NCBI GenBank assembly: GCA_000824805.1
Contig: CCNA01000009.1
Location: 1 to 64,000 of the forward strand
Source: Mesorhizobium sp. SOD10
Lineage (GTDB): Bacteria > Pseudomonadota > Alphaproteobacteria > Rhizobiales > Rhizobiaceae
Length of the DNA: 64,000 nucleotides
Reading direction: 5' to 3'
Part shown: positions 43,857-53,742 of the stretch, in pieces
Position numbering within the stretch: the first letter of the stretch is position 1
Layout: each line of letters starts with the position of its first letter
Program-made: the position numbers and the translations under genes
The notes under the pieces: model-generated
What the model saw: the letters and a program-made list of their open reading frames with translations, nothing else
The model's database searches: none
Told to the model about the DNA's origin: nothing

Positions 43857-44738
43857 ATGAAACTTTCAGGCGTGATGCCCGCCCTCATCACCCCGTTCGA
43901 CGCGAACGGCAAGGTCGATTTCAAGGCGTTCGAGAAGCATCTCGTGGCCATGCGCGCCGCAGGAGTGACCGGTTGGGTGCCCATGGGCTCGACCGGCGAA
44001 TATTCGGCAATGTCGAATGGGGAACGCGAAGACGTTCTCAGATTCGTCAAGGAATTCGCAAACAAAGGCGAGGCTCTCATAGCCGGAACGAATGCGCCGG
44101 CGACGCGCGAGGTGATCGAGAACACCTTGCGTGCCAAGGAGATCGGCTACGACACTGTGCTGCTCGCGACGCCTTTCTATACTCGCCCGACACAAGAGGA
44201 ACTTCTCGCTCATTATCGCGCCGTGCTGGATGCGACCGACGTGAACCTGGTCCTCTATAGCTACCCCTACAAGGATGGTGTTGAGGTGGGTTTCGACATC
44301 CTGGATGCGCTCGCCGACGACAAGCGGGTCCTAGGCATCAAGGAGAGCTCAGGCTCGCTGCAGCGCGCGATCGATATCCATGCCAGATACAAAGGGCGTA
44401 TCGACCTGATTTCGGGGTCCGACGATATCGCGCTGGACTTCATGTTCTGGGGAGCCGACTGCTGGATCTGCGGGCCGTCCAACTGCATGGCAAAGGCCTG
44501 TGTGGACCTCGATCGCACCTTCCGCTCGGGCAATCTGGAAAAGGCTCGCGAGAAGATGATCGTGCTCTATCGCGCGATGAATATCCTTGAGAGCGGCAAG
44601 TTCGTGCAGAAAATCAAGTACGGCTGCGAGCTGCAGGGACTGCCGGTCGGAAATTGCCGTGCACCATTGGGCGAACTCAGCGCCGAGGAGAAAGCGGAGT
44701 TCAAGGTCGCGATGCAGCCGATCCTCAACTGGCAGTAA
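43857..44738 (+). CDS. DapA family deaminase/aldolase, candidate pyrroline-4-hydroxy-2-carboxylate deaminase
   Basis: The 293-residue class I TIM-barrel enzyme has GSTGEYSAMSNGER (44-57), Tyr134 in LVLYSYP and the Schiff-base Lys162 in GIKESSG. In 4-hydroxyproline degradation a DapA-type deaminase turns pyrroline-4-hydroxy-2-carboxylate into 2-oxoglutarate semialdehyde. A D-amino acid dehydrogenase and an ALDH follow, giving the complete set for that route. Another keto-acid lyase is possible. GAGACGTAG precedes the ATG. Confidence 0.8.
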   Translation: MKLSGVMPALITPFDANGKVDFKAFEKHLVAMRAAGVTGWVPMGSTGEYSAMSNGEREDVLRFVKEFANKGEALIAGTNAPATREVIENTLRAKEIGYDTVLLATPFYTRPTQEELLAHYRAVLDATDVNLVLYSYPYKDGVEVGFDILDALADDKRVLGIKESSGSLQRAIDIHARYKGRIDLISGSDDIALDFMFWGADCWICGPSNCMAKACVDLDRTFRSGNLEKAREKMIVLYRAMNILESGKFVQKIKYGCELQGLPVGNCRAPLGELSAEEKAEFKVAMQPILNWQ

Positions 44739-44796
44739 CCGCGCGGTCGAGGCGCCAATACCCTCGGCCGTTCAGCATTGGAAGGGTTCGTTCCCC

Positions 44797-46032
44797 GTGC
44801 CGTGTGTCGTCGTTGGTGCCGGAATAGTCGGCACCGCCATTGCCTACGAATTGCAGCGCCGTGGAGAAACCGTCTCGCTGGTCGATCGGAACGCTCCCGG
44901 CATAGGCGCGTCCTACGGCAACATGGCAAGCATCGCTGTTACCGAGTTCATGCCTGCTTCGCGGCCGGGCGTGTGGGCGCAAATGCCAAAATGGCTCCTC
45001 GATCCAGAAGGGCCGGTGCGCGTCCGTCCAGCCTACCTGCCGAAGCTGGTGCCATGGTTTCTTCGCTTTCTGGCGGCGAGCCGTCCTTCGAAGCTTCGCG
45101 AGCTCGAGGCCGCGGGAGCTGTCCTTTGCGGCCGCGTCTACGAGGATCTCGACGCGCTGCTCAAGCAAACCGGCCTCAAGGATATGCTGAGCGCCGAGGG
45201 CTGCCTCAGCCTCTACACCGACGAGGCCGAGTTCAGGAAGGACCGCGACCACATCGAAACCCTCGACCGGTTCGGCTTCCGCTATGAGGTCCTTGGCGGC
45301 AACGCCATGCGGGATCTCGAACCTGCCCTCACGACAAACATCGCGAAGGCTGTGCTTTTTCCCGACAATCGTTCGATCGCGGATCCTTACAAGCTCGTCG
45401 TCGCCCTTGCTGAGCGCTTCCAGGCGCTGGGCGGATCCATCGTTCAGGGCGAGGTGACGGCTTTCGAGCACGGCGGGGAGGGCGTTTCCGGGCTGCGATT
45501 GCAAGACGGCCGGCGCATCGAGGCCAAATGTGTCGTGCTCGCTGCGGGAGCCTTCACCGCTCGCCTCTCGGCCTTGCTGAAAGAGCCGATTCCGCTCGAA
45601 ACCGAGCGTGGTTATCACACCCAGATCATGGCCCCTGGCATCTCGATGCGGCACTCCATCATCTGGCCGGCACGGGCATTCATGGTGACGCCGACGGCAG
45701 GCGGCCTTCGCGTCGGCGGCACGGTGGAGATGGCCGGTCTCAAGGCTGCGCCAGACTTCCGCCGCGCCAGGATCTTGGTGAAGCGAGCGCAGGAAGCGTT
45801 GCCGGGCTTGAAGGCCGAACAGACGAGCGAGTGGATGGGCCACCGTCCAGCTTTGCCCGATACCATCCCGGTGATGAGCCGATCGGCGAAACGTCGCAAC
45901 GTCTTTTATGCCACCGGCCACGGGCACCTCGGCCTCACTTACGCGGCCACCACAGGCCGTCTTATGGCCGACCTCGTCATGGGTGCTGCCCCGCCTGTGG
46001 ACATGAAACCCTATCGCGTCGACCGGTTCTGA
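44797..46032 (+). CDS. FAD-dependent D-amino acid (D-hydroxyproline) dehydrogenase
   Basis: The 411-residue flavoprotein opens with PCVVVGAGIVGTAIAYELQ, then ASYGNMASIAVTEFMPASRPG, and ends with TGHGHLGLTYAATTG. It is DadA/HypO-like and resembles the product of 37663-38901. It lies 58 bases after the DapA-type deaminase, whose likely substrate it would produce from cis-4-hydroxy-D-proline. The start is a GTG at 44797 with GGAAGGG upstream; earlier in-frame starts fall within the deaminase gene. Confidence 0.85.
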   Translation: MPCVVVGAGIVGTAIAYELQRRGETVSLVDRNAPGIGASYGNMASIAVTEFMPASRPGVWAQMPKWLLDPEGPVRVRPAYLPKLVPWFLRFLAASRPSKLRELEAAGAVLCGRVYEDLDALLKQTGLKDMLSAEGCLSLYTDEAEFRKDRDHIETLDRFGFRYEVLGGNAMRDLEPALTTNIAKAVLFPDNRSIADPYKLVVALAERFQALGGSIVQGEVTAFEHGGEGVSGLRLQDGRRIEAKCVVLAAGAFTARLSALLKEPIPLETERGYHTQIMAPGISMRHSIIWPARAFMVTPTAGGLRVGGTVEMAGLKAAPDFRRARILVKRAQEALPGLKAEQTSEWMGHRPALPDTIPVMSRSAKRRNVFYATGHGHLGLTYAATTGRLMADLVMGAAPPVDMKPYRVDRF

Positions 46033-46064
46033 CAAGCCTCGACGCCCGGCATGGAGGATTGAAT

Positions 46065-47540
46065 ATGCGAAGCGCGCTCTACATCGACGGCAAATGGGTC
46101 AAGCCGGTGAACGGTGGCGCGTCTCAAGTCACCAATCCCGCCACCGAAGAGGTGATCCAGGAAATCGCTTCGGCAGGCGCGGAAGATGTCGACATCGCGG
46201 TCAAGGCAGCCCGGCGAGCGTTCGACAAGGACGGGTGGCCGAAGCTCTCCGGCGCCCAGCGTGCGAAATATCTGCGCGCGATCGCGGCCGGAATCCGCGC
46301 GCGCCAGGGCGAGATTGCTCGGCTGGAAGTGCTCGACAACGGCAAGCCCTTCCCGGAAGCCAACTGGGACATTGCCGATGCCGCGGGCTGTTTCGACTTC
46401 TATGCCGGGTTCGCCGAGCAGTTCGACAACAATCCGCTAGAGCCAATTGCGCTCGCCGACGATCGCTTCACCTCCAAAGCGGTGAGGGAACCGATCGGCG
46501 TCGCCGGCGCGATCATCCCGTGGAACTACCCTCTGCTGATGGCCGCCTGGAAGGTCGCGCCGGCTCTGGCTGCGGGATGCACGGTCGTTCTCAAGCCCGC
46601 CGAGTTGACATCGCTTACGGCGCTCGAACTTGCCGCAGTTGCCGACGAGGCTGGCCTGCCGCCAGGCGTATTGAACGTACTTACCGGTTCGGGCTCGGTG
46701 GCCGGCCAGGCGATCATCGACCACAAGGGCGTCGACAAGCTGGCATTCACGGGCTCCGGCCCGATAGGTTCCAAGATCATGGCCGCGGCCGCCCGGGACA
46801 TTAAGCGCGTCAGCCTTGAGCTCGGCGGCAAGTCGCCTTTCGTGGTGTTCGAGGACGCCGATATCAATGAGGCTGTCGAGTGGATCATGTTCGGCATCTT
46901 CTGGAACCAGGGGCAAGTCTGCTCAGCGACGTCGCGTGTCCTGGTGCAGGAGGACATCTACGAGCGACTGCTGGCTCGCCTCGTCGAAGAGACGAACAAG
47001 ATCAAGATAGGCAATGGCCTGGATGAGGGTGTCCTGCTTGGGCCGCTGGTCTCAAAGCGTCAATACGAGCAGGTTGTCGCCGCGATCGAAGGCGCTCGAA
47101 AAGCCGGGGCGACCGTCGCATGCGGCGGGGTCCGGCCGGAGGGATTCGACAAAGGCTATTATCTTCGCCCAACGGTGCTGACCGATGTGCCCCTTGATAG
47201 CGACGCCTGGGTCGAAGAGATATTCGGCCCGGTTGTGTGCGTCCGCCCGTTCAGGAGCGAGGATGAGGCGATCGAACTCGCCAACGACTCCCGCTTCGGC
47301 CTGGCCGCCGCCGTCATGTCCAAGGACGACGTGCGCGCGGAGCGCGTCGCCGCCGCCTTCCGCGCCGGCATCGTCTGGATCAACTGCTCCCAGCCAACCT
47401 TCACGGAAGCGCCGTGGGGTGGCTACAAGGAATCCGGCATTGGCCGCGAGCTCGGCCGTTGGGGCCTGGAGAACTACCTCGAGACCAAGCAGATCACGAA
47501 ATACGTCACTGACAAGCCTTGGGGCTGGTACATCAAATGA
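46065..47540 (+). CDS. Aldehyde dehydrogenase, candidate 2-oxoglutarate semialdehyde dehydrogenase (BADH-like)
   Basis: The 491-residue ALDH has IIPWNYPLLMA, Glu252 in LELGGKSP and the catalytic Cys286 in NQGQVCSATSR. The C-terminal PWGGYKESGIGRELGRWGLENYL is like betaine/amino-aldehyde dehydrogenases. In a hydroxyproline operon the expected substrate is 2-oxoglutarate semialdehyde, giving 2-oxoglutarate. It could instead oxidise another aminoaldehyde. GGAGG lies ten bases before the ATG. Confidence 0.85.
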   Translation: MRSALYIDGKWVKPVNGGASQVTNPATEEVIQEIASAGAEDVDIAVKAARRAFDKDGWPKLSGAQRAKYLRAIAAGIRARQGEIARLEVLDNGKPFPEANWDIADAAGCFDFYAGFAEQFDNNPLEPIALADDRFTSKAVREPIGVAGAIIPWNYPLLMAAWKVAPALAAGCTVVLKPAELTSLTALELAAVADEAGLPPGVLNVLTGSGSVAGQAIIDHKGVDKLAFTGSGPIGSKIMAAAARDIKRVSLELGGKSPFVVFEDADINEAVEWIMFGIFWNQGQVCSATSRVLVQEDIYERLLARLVEETNKIKIGNGLDEGVLLGPLVSKRQYEQVVAAIEGARKAGATVACGGVRPEGFDKGYYLRPTVLTDVPLDSDAWVEEIFGPVVCVRPFRSEDEAIELANDSRFGLAAAVMSKDDVRAERVAAAFRAGIVWINCSQPTFTEAPWGGYKESGIGRELGRWGLENYLETKQITKYVTDKPWGWYIK

Positions 47541-47597
47541 AGGGCCAACCGCATCACCCGGGGTCCCGAAGTGACCTTTTGCAGTGAGGACGCGAGC

Positions 47598-48356
47598 ATG
47601 GACAAGCATCTCGACGGCCAAAGCGTTCTCGTCACCGGCGCATCCGGCGGGATCGGCGCCGCCATTGCGGAGCGTCTTGCGGCAGAGGGGGCACGTGTTG
47701 TCATCCATTATGGCCGCGACAAGGTTGGCGCGGAGGCACTGCTTTCGCGCATCGGGGGCAACGGTTGGATCCTGCAGTCTGACCTTTCCTCGCACAGCGG
47801 CCCGTTCGAGCTCTGGCACAACGCTGTCGAGGCTGCGGGCCGAATTCATGGTCTTGTTAACAATGCCGGGATCCGAACCGAAGTCTCGATCGAGGCTTCG
47901 CAGGTAGAGTGGCGGGCGGCGTGGCAGAAGCAGTTCCAGGTGAACTTCTTCGCTGCCGCCGATCTGAGCAAGGAGGCGATCCGCCATTTCAAGGAGCAGG
48001 GCGGCGGCCGCATCGTCAACATGGCGAGCCGCGCCGGTCAGCGGGGCTATGCGGCCGACGCGCTGCCATACGGTGCCACCAAAGCCGCGCTCGTCAATCT
48101 TACAAAGTCGATCGCGCGCTCTTTCGGCCAGCATGGGATCACCGCGGTGGCGATCGCGCCTGGCTGGGTGCGAACCGATATGGCTGAGGATTTCATTGCC
48201 ACGCATGGCAAGCAGGCTGGCGTGTCCGACATTCCGATCGGTGAAATGGCAGAACCGGCCGAGGTGGCGGAACTCGTCGCTTTCGTCTTGCGTGCGTCGC
48301 AGGCCTCGCTGAATGGCGCAACGCTCGACGTCAACGGTGGCAGCTACATCCGGTAG
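47598..48356 (+). CDS. Short-chain dehydrogenase/reductase
   Basis: The 252-residue classical SDR has VLVTGASGGIGAAIAERLA, NNAGIRT, a catalytic Ser (NMASRAGQRG) and YGATK with the Tyr/Lys pair. Its extra proton-relay Asn is in QFQVNFF. It is the first of two tandem SDRs after the ALDH. It is likely to use an alcohol or keto intermediate of the pathway, and the substrate cannot be told. Confidence 0.85.
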   Translation: MDKHLDGQSVLVTGASGGIGAAIAERLAAEGARVVIHYGRDKVGAEALLSRIGGNGWILQSDLSSHSGPFELWHNAVEAAGRIHGLVNNAGIRTEVSIEASQVEWRAAWQKQFQVNFFAAADLSKEAIRHFKEQGGGRIVNMASRAGQRGYAADALPYGATKAALVNLTKSIARSFGQHGITAVAIAPGWVRTDMAEDFIATHGKQAGVSDIPIGEMAEPAEVAELVAFVLRASQASLNGATLDVNGGSYIR

Positions 48357-48375
48357 CGGCGAGGAGGGACCACAG

Positions 48376-49131
48376 ATGAAAAGGTTTGCTGCAAAAGTGG
48401 CAATCGTTACGGGAGCCGGGGGTGGTATTGGCTCCGCGATCGCCCGCCGACTGGCTTCCGAAGCCGCGCTGGTGGTCGTAACCGACGTCAATGCTGTGGC
48501 TGCGACCGAGGTCGCTGACGGAATTCAGAGCGAGGGCGGTGCAGCCACAGCCATTGCAGCCGATATTTCTAAGCGGAACGCCTGCTATGATTTGGTCGAT
48601 CGGGCCTTCGCCGTGCAGGGCCGGATCGACGTTCTCGTCAACAACGCAGGTATCAACAGGCGCGGCAATCTCCTTTCCCTCACGGACGAAGACTGGGAGG
48701 CGAGCTTCACGGTCAATCTCGATTCGATGTTTCACCTATGCCGCGCCACGCTGCCCCGAATGATTGCGGCCGGTGGCGGGGCCATCGTGAACACGGCCTC
48801 GCAGTGGGGGCTTCATCCTGCGCCGAACCACATCGCCTACAACACGACGAAGGCGGCGGTCGCGGCCTTCACGCAGAACCTGGCGCGCGACTATGCGCCG
48901 GACAAGGTCCGTGTCAACGCCGTGTGCCCAGGCGAGATCCATACCCCAATGCTCGAGGCCGGCGTGAAACGGTCCGGCCGCACCATAGCCGATCTGGACA
49001 GGCTTGTGCCCTTCGGGCGGATAGGCAAGCCCGAGGAGGTGGCGGCCCTGGTGGCCTTCCTCGCTTCCGATGAAGCCGCCTTCATGTGCGGGTCGCTTGT
49101 GGAGATAACCGGGGCGCAGGCGGTTGCGTAG
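48376..49131 (+). CDS. Short-chain dehydrogenase/reductase
   Basis: The 251-residue classical SDR has AIVTGAGGGIGSAIARRLA, NNAGINRRG, TASQW and YNTTK. An Asp in VTDVN at the end of strand 2 favours NAD(H). GAGGAGGGA precedes the ATG. The N-terminal region and spacing (19 bases after the previous gene) point to the same transcript. Substrate unknown. Confidence 0.85.
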   Translation: MKRFAAKVAIVTGAGGGIGSAIARRLASEAALVVVTDVNAVAATEVADGIQSEGGAATAIAADISKRNACYDLVDRAFAVQGRIDVLVNNAGINRRGNLLSLTDEDWEASFTVNLDSMFHLCRATLPRMIAAGGGAIVNTASQWGLHPAPNHIAYNTTKAAVAAFTQNLARDYAPDKVRVNAVCPGEIHTPMLEAGVKRSGRTIADLDRLVPFGRIGKPEEVAALVAFLASDEAAFMCGSLVEITGAQAVA

Positions 49132-49353
49132 GGTCCGCCGTGGAGAGCGCTCGTAGTTGGCTATCCGTCAACTCTTGGCCGCCGACTGCCCGCAAATCGC
49201 GATCCCCGGTCTTGCGGGCCGCGAACGAGCCCAGGCAGCGCCATCGAGGTCGCAGCGCGATGCCGCGCGTTTTCGTCGCGCGGTACGATTTAAAGATGGC
49301 CGGATGTTGAAGCAAAACTGTCTCGGTGTCCTTGGAATTTTGGGGTACAAGCA

Positions 49354-50370
49354 ATGGAAAATCGACACAGCTTCACTGAAGTGCAGAATCTTCTCGCCCG
49401 CATCTTTCGCGCGGAAGGTTTCTCCCCAGAACACGCCGAACTGCTCGCCACGAACTGCGCTACAGCCGAAGCCGATGGCAGCGTCAGTCATGGCCTGTTC
49501 CGCATGCGGCACTACGCCGACACCATCAAAAGCGGCTACGCCGATCCGGCTGCCGAGCCGATCGTGGAGGATGTGGCGCCCAGTGTTCTGCGCGTTGATG
49601 CAGCCGGCGGCTTCGCGCTGATGGCCATCGAAAAGGCTCGCTCTCAGCTTTGCAAGAAGGCCAATTCCAATGGAATTGCGGTTCTTCTCGTGCGCAATTC
49701 CCATCACCTCGGCGCGCTCTACCTCGATATTGAACCTTTCCTCAGGCTAGGATTCGTGGCGTTGGCCCTGGTGAACTCCGAGGCAGTAGTGGCGCCGCCT
49801 GGCGCAAGTCGTGCGATCTACGGCACCAACCCGGTTGCGTTCGGCGCTCCTCGCCACTCTGATGGTCCTGTCTTTTGGGATCAGTCTTCTTCAACTACCG
49901 CATTTGGGGAAGTCCAGATGGCCGCTCGTGAAGGGCGCACACTCCCAGACGGCACGGGAGTTGACGCGAAAGGCAATCTGACCGGCAGCCCGCAAGCCAT
50001 CTTGGACGGAGGCGCGCTGTTGACGTTCGGCGGCCACAAGGGAGCTTCCATAGCACTCATGGTCGAAATCATGTGCGCGGCCCTGGGAGGCGCCGATTTT
50101 GGGTATGAAGTCAGCTGCAAGGACCATCCCGGCGCCATGACGTCCAGAACCGGAGAAACGATAATTTTAATTGATCCTGGCGCTGGCGCTTCAAACCTTA
50201 GACCCTTCGCGAAACGTCTCGATGAGCTGACGGACGCCCTGAAGGCGGCGGGACAAGCGAGGGTGCCTGGGGAACGGCGCCTGCATTTGCGCGGGAACGC
50301 AATGACGTCGGGGATTGCGATCGACGATCGGCTCTGGCGCGAACTCACCGACATGGCGCAGAAGACTTAA
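49354..50370 (+). CDS. LDH2/malate dehydrogenase-family oxidoreductase (candidate pyrroline/piperideine-2-carboxylate reductase)
   Basis: The 338-residue protein has the LDH2 fold: ADGSVSHGLFRMRHY (44-58), NSHHLGALYLDIEPF, the GTNPVAF block and FGGHKGASIALMVEIMCAA. In Pseudomonas and rhizobia, DpkA/LhpD of this family reduces piperideine-2-carboxylate or pyrroline-2-carboxylate with NADPH. That suits a hydroxyproline region, and also pipecolate formation for the AmaA enzyme at the left end. Malate or lactate activity is also possible. Confidence 0.8.
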   Translation: MENRHSFTEVQNLLARIFRAEGFSPEHAELLATNCATAEADGSVSHGLFRMRHYADTIKSGYADPAAEPIVEDVAPSVLRVDAAGGFALMAIEKARSQLCKKANSNGIAVLLVRNSHHLGALYLDIEPFLRLGFVALALVNSEAVVAPPGASRAIYGTNPVAFGAPRHSDGPVFWDQSSSTTAFGEVQMAAREGRTLPDGTGVDAKGNLTGSPQAILDGGALLTFGGHKGASIALMVEIMCAALGGADFGYEVSCKDHPGAMTSRTGETIILIDPGAGASNLRPFAKRLDELTDALKAAGQARVPGERRLHLRGNAMTSGIAIDDRLWRELTDMAQKT

Positions 50371-50519
50371 GCGTTAGCGCCCCCCATGAGTGCAATGCGG
50401 GTGGCCAATCACCCGGCGAGTGGCTTTCCACCTTTGAGTTGGACCAGTCGCAAGATTGCTGAACCCACTCTGCCGCCGATTGGCGATAGACGGGCAAGAC
50501 CCAAGTTAAGGAGGAACGC

Positions 50520-51553
50520 ATGCGTTGGAAAAGGATGCTTCAGGTTGTCGAGTGCCATGCCGAAGGCGAAATGGGGAAGGTCATCGTGGGGGGAGTTGGC
50601 CCGGTGCCCGGCGAGACCATGTTTGACAAGAAGCTCCATCTCGAGAGGCATATGGACGACATCCGCAAAATGGTCCTGTTCGAGCCGCGTGGCGCGCCCT
50701 GGCACAATGCCAACATCATCCTGCCGTCGAACAACCCGGCAGCGGCGATGGGTTACGTGATCCTTGAATCGACCGAATACCCGGCAATGTCAGGATCGAA
50801 CACGATGTGTGTCGCCACTGTCCTGCTGGAAACCGGTATCCTTCCGATGCAGGAACCGGTAACGGAGCTTACGCTTGAAGCCCCCGCCGGCCTTATCCGC
50901 GTCCGCTGCGAATGCAGCAACGGCAAGGTAACAGCGTCAAATTTGTGAACCAGCCGGCATTTTGCTATTATCTCGATGCTCGGATCGAAATAGCTGGCCT
51001 TGGTACCGTGACCTTGGATGTCGCCTATGGCGGCATGACCTTCGCAATCGTCGACGGAACAAAACTGGGCTTCGACATCCAGCCGAGCGAGGCGCGCCAG
51101 CTTTGTGAAGTCGGCGAGAAGATCAAAGCGGCTGCGGCGGAGCAGTTGGCTGTGGCCTATCCCGGCAATCCGGACATGCCGGGTATTTCGATTACACAGA
51201 TTACCGGCCCTCTGCGTCGCGAGAACGGTCTGCAGGTATCGCGCAACACCTGCATCGTCTCACCCGGCCGTTGCGACCGCTCCCCCACAGGCACGGGATG
51301 CTCGGCCCGCCTCGCCGTCATGCACGCCAAGGGTCAGATTCAGCCAGGGGAGGTGTTTGTGCAACATTCAATCACCGGAAGCCGGTTTGTTTGCAAGATC
51401 GAAGGCCTCACCACGGTCGGCAGCTATGACGCTGTCATCCCGAGTGTCGCGGGCCAGGCTTGGATCACAGGTCTCAACCAGACGGGCATGGACCCGACCG
51501 ATCCCTATCAGAAGGGGTTCACCTTGAGCGACACATGGATGCAGGCGATCTGA
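50520..51553 (+). pseudogene. Proline racemase family gene (Ser/Thr variant) with a frameshift
   Basis: The first frame (50520-50948) gives the N-terminal half, including AMSGSNTMCVATVLLETG with Ser91 at the usual Cys position. The second half continues in another frame (VKFVNQPAFCYYL to SDTWMQAI, ending at 51553). One missing base near 50930 explains the break. The second acid/base position is Thr (DRSPTGTGCS), so both classical Cys residues are replaced. The intact parent was perhaps a hydroxyproline-dehydratase or an inactive relative of the gene at 24189-25223. A GGAGG site precedes the start. Confidence 0.75.
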
Positions 51554-51630
51554 ACAACAATGAAGCGGAACCCGGACAGCCGGGTCGCTCCGGTTGCCGG
51601 CATCGGCCATCCGGCAATTGAGGGTAAGAA

Positions 51631-52320
51631 ATGAAGGATCGGTATGACGTCATGATTGTAGGCTGTGCCGTCATGGGCTCTGCGGTGGCGTATTTTCTGG
51701 CCGCGAACCGCGGCTCGACCGGAATGTCGATCCCCGCCGTGCGGGCCGTCAGAGCCGCGCGAGGCCCGGAAGCGTTGACGATTATTCCGGCCGAAACCTT
51801 GGCTCCCGAGGCAAGCCTCACGGAGGAAAAGCGCACCTTCTTCCTCTTCGATTGCGCGGCGACGCCTGAGGGGACGGCGAACGTCAATGGCGGCCATCTT
51901 CCCATGATGATCGACCCCAGCGGCGTCTTCTGTCGGCCGGGAGGCAAGTCTTTCCTTTCGGGATGTCCTCCTATCGAGGATCCGACGCCCGACTGGGACG
52001 ACTTCGAACCGCGCTACGACGAGTTCGAGACCATCATCTGGCCCGCGCTCACGGAACGTTCCCCCGCCTTTGAGGCATTCAAGGTCCTGAACCAATGGGC
52101 TGGCCACTACGACGGGCCGCAACCCTATCGGATGGCGAAGCGTCAGATGCTCCAGTGTATGCGACCTGAAAGCCGCACTGCGTTGATCGCCGAACTGGGC
52201 TCCAAGGGCTCCGCCGACGCAATTCAACCTAGCGCACGCCTCATGGCCCTAACTGCAGGCGCGGTGGACGCGGCAGAGCTTGCGGCGTTTTCCCTTCTCT
52301 GCACGAGAGCGGCACAATGA
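51631..52320 (+). pseudogene. Remnant of a FAD-dependent oxidoreductase (DAO family)
   Basis: The frame starts DRYDVMIVGCAVMGSAVAYFLAANR, an FAD-binding motif with Cys in place of a Gly, then jumps over most of the enzyme. It resumes at FDCAATPEGTANVNGGHLP, PSGVFCRPGGKSFLSGCPP and NQWAGHYD, typical of the C-terminal third of DAO oxidoreductases. After HYD the sequence is unrelated. At 229 residues it is about 60% of normal length, so at least one internal deletion and a 3' loss occurred. Confidence 0.65.
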
Positions 52321-52913
52321 CGCCGAGCCATCGCGTTCTGCAGATAACAGTCCCCGGCACGCTGGAGCTGGTCGAACATGCAACGCCAGTTCCGGGAGCC
52401 GGCCAATTGCTGATCAAGGTGGAGGCTTGCGAGGTCTGTGACGACACACGTAGTCAAGAAAGCGCTGATCCAGCATTGCAGCCGCGCCAAGGGGCGGGTC
52501 ATCAGATGGTGGGGCGCATCATGGCGCTGGGCGAGAATGTGCCTTCGGTCTGGAAACTCGGGCAGCGGGTCGGCGTTGGAAGTCTTGAGGGCTATTGCTA
52601 TGCATGCCCGAATTGCCGACGGGGACAATTTCAGCTCTGCGGCAAATCCAGCGCCCGCGGCACTTCGATCGTATCGGCGCTTTTAGCCGGCCTAGCGCCA
52701 CCAAGTCGGCTCGTGCATCTTGGATATGCCAATGATCCACCGGCCATGCATGGCGGGCAGCGAGCGGGGAGCGGGCCCAGTTCGATCACCGGCAAACCAT
52801 TCAGGAAAGAAAAAACAGTTGCTTTCAATTTGCTGAAGGATGCGCGCGCGCTGATGAAGACATTACCGCAAGACGCGGCGGCCCGGGACGACCCTCAGAT
52901 CCGTCAAGTGTGA
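52317..52913 (+). pseudogene. Remnant of a zinc-type medium-chain alcohol dehydrogenase
   Basis: The N-terminal catalytic half is recognisable: QLLIKVEACEVC, GAGHQMVGRIMALGENVPSVWKLGQRVGVG in parts, and the structural-zinc Cys cluster YACPNCRRGQFQLCG. The GHE zinc Glu has become Gln. Directly afterwards the Rossmann NAD domain is missing, and only a short tail (GKPFRKEKTVAFNLL) is left, giving 198 residues rather than about 340. It overlaps the previous remnant by four bases. Confidence 0.65.
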
Positions 52914-53258
52914 AGTGGATGGTGTTCTTCGAAAAAGAGGGCACATGTCTCGTCGATGACGATTTCTCCCGCCCGTTCATCGTCCACGTTGGCCGGCAGC
53001 ACGGAGTCCCAAGCCCGCGCGCATCGTTCAATGCATGCGGTTCAGGATCGGCAACGATGTGGCGCGCGCAAGTTCGATCGTGCGTTACGGTGCGGAGCAG
53101 TGAGTTTCCGCAGCACGTCTTATAGTGGCGGCGAGAAAATCCTCGTCCTCGAGTATTTCTTTCAGGACGAGGGCGGCAATCGTCCGGCTGCCAGTATTTC
53201 CGCGGTTCACCTGGGACCTCCCATGTGAACAGTTCCGCGGAAGCGGTGCCGCCAAGGC
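52914..53258. other. Degenerate DNA, no intact gene
   Basis: These 345 bases between the alcohol-dehydrogenase and panC remnants have only short, poorly coding frames in all directions. I recognise nothing in them. They probably hold decayed coding sequence. Confidence 0.4.
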
Positions 53259-53513
53259 GTGCGGCGGCCTGAGAAGGTAAGAGGGTTTCTATTCGCGCCG
53301 GTGCCGCGTCGGCTACTGATTTTCCAGCAGCTGCACGTGGTGCGGCGCATGGCGCGCGACCTCGACATTCCGATCGACATCATCAGCTGTCCGACGATGC
53401 GGGAGCCTGACGGCTTAGCGCTTTCGCGCGGTGATTGGCGGTCCCTAGTTCCGGCTGAACGGTGTGTCTCCGGGTCTTCCACGGATGTGAGCAGATCGAC
53501 GCCTCGCCGGTGA
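53259..53513 (+). pseudogene. panC: Fragment of pantothenate synthetase (panC)
   Basis: The segment [20 protein letters not shown], then [14 protein letters not shown], corresponds to a conserved central stretch of PanC (pantoate-beta-alanine ligase). Upstream residues only distantly match, and after LALS the normal SRN-YLS sequence is lost. The start, the N-terminal nucleotide-binding motif and the C-terminal domain are absent. It is a dead fragment; a functional copy must lie elsewhere if the cell makes pantothenate. Confidence 0.65.
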
Positions 53514-53742
53514 TCCACATTGGTCGTCGCGATCGAAGGGTCAGCGAACACCTGTTCATGGTAGCTCGTCTTCGATCGCCGCTGCTGCCATAAGATCTGC
53601 CAACCTGACGTCACAATCTGTGCCTTCAGAGCACTCGAAATTGCCGAACGTGAGATGTGATCGGCATTGCGTTCAAATTGGCGCACCTGAACTTTGCGAC
53701 CGCAAGGCGAAGCGGATATTCATGTCCTCCAAAAGGTGGTCG

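Noticed and set aside
47052..48491. 479-residue minus-strand frame opposite the ALDH and SDR genes
   Set aside because: No domain or start signal; the plus-strand genes are well supported.
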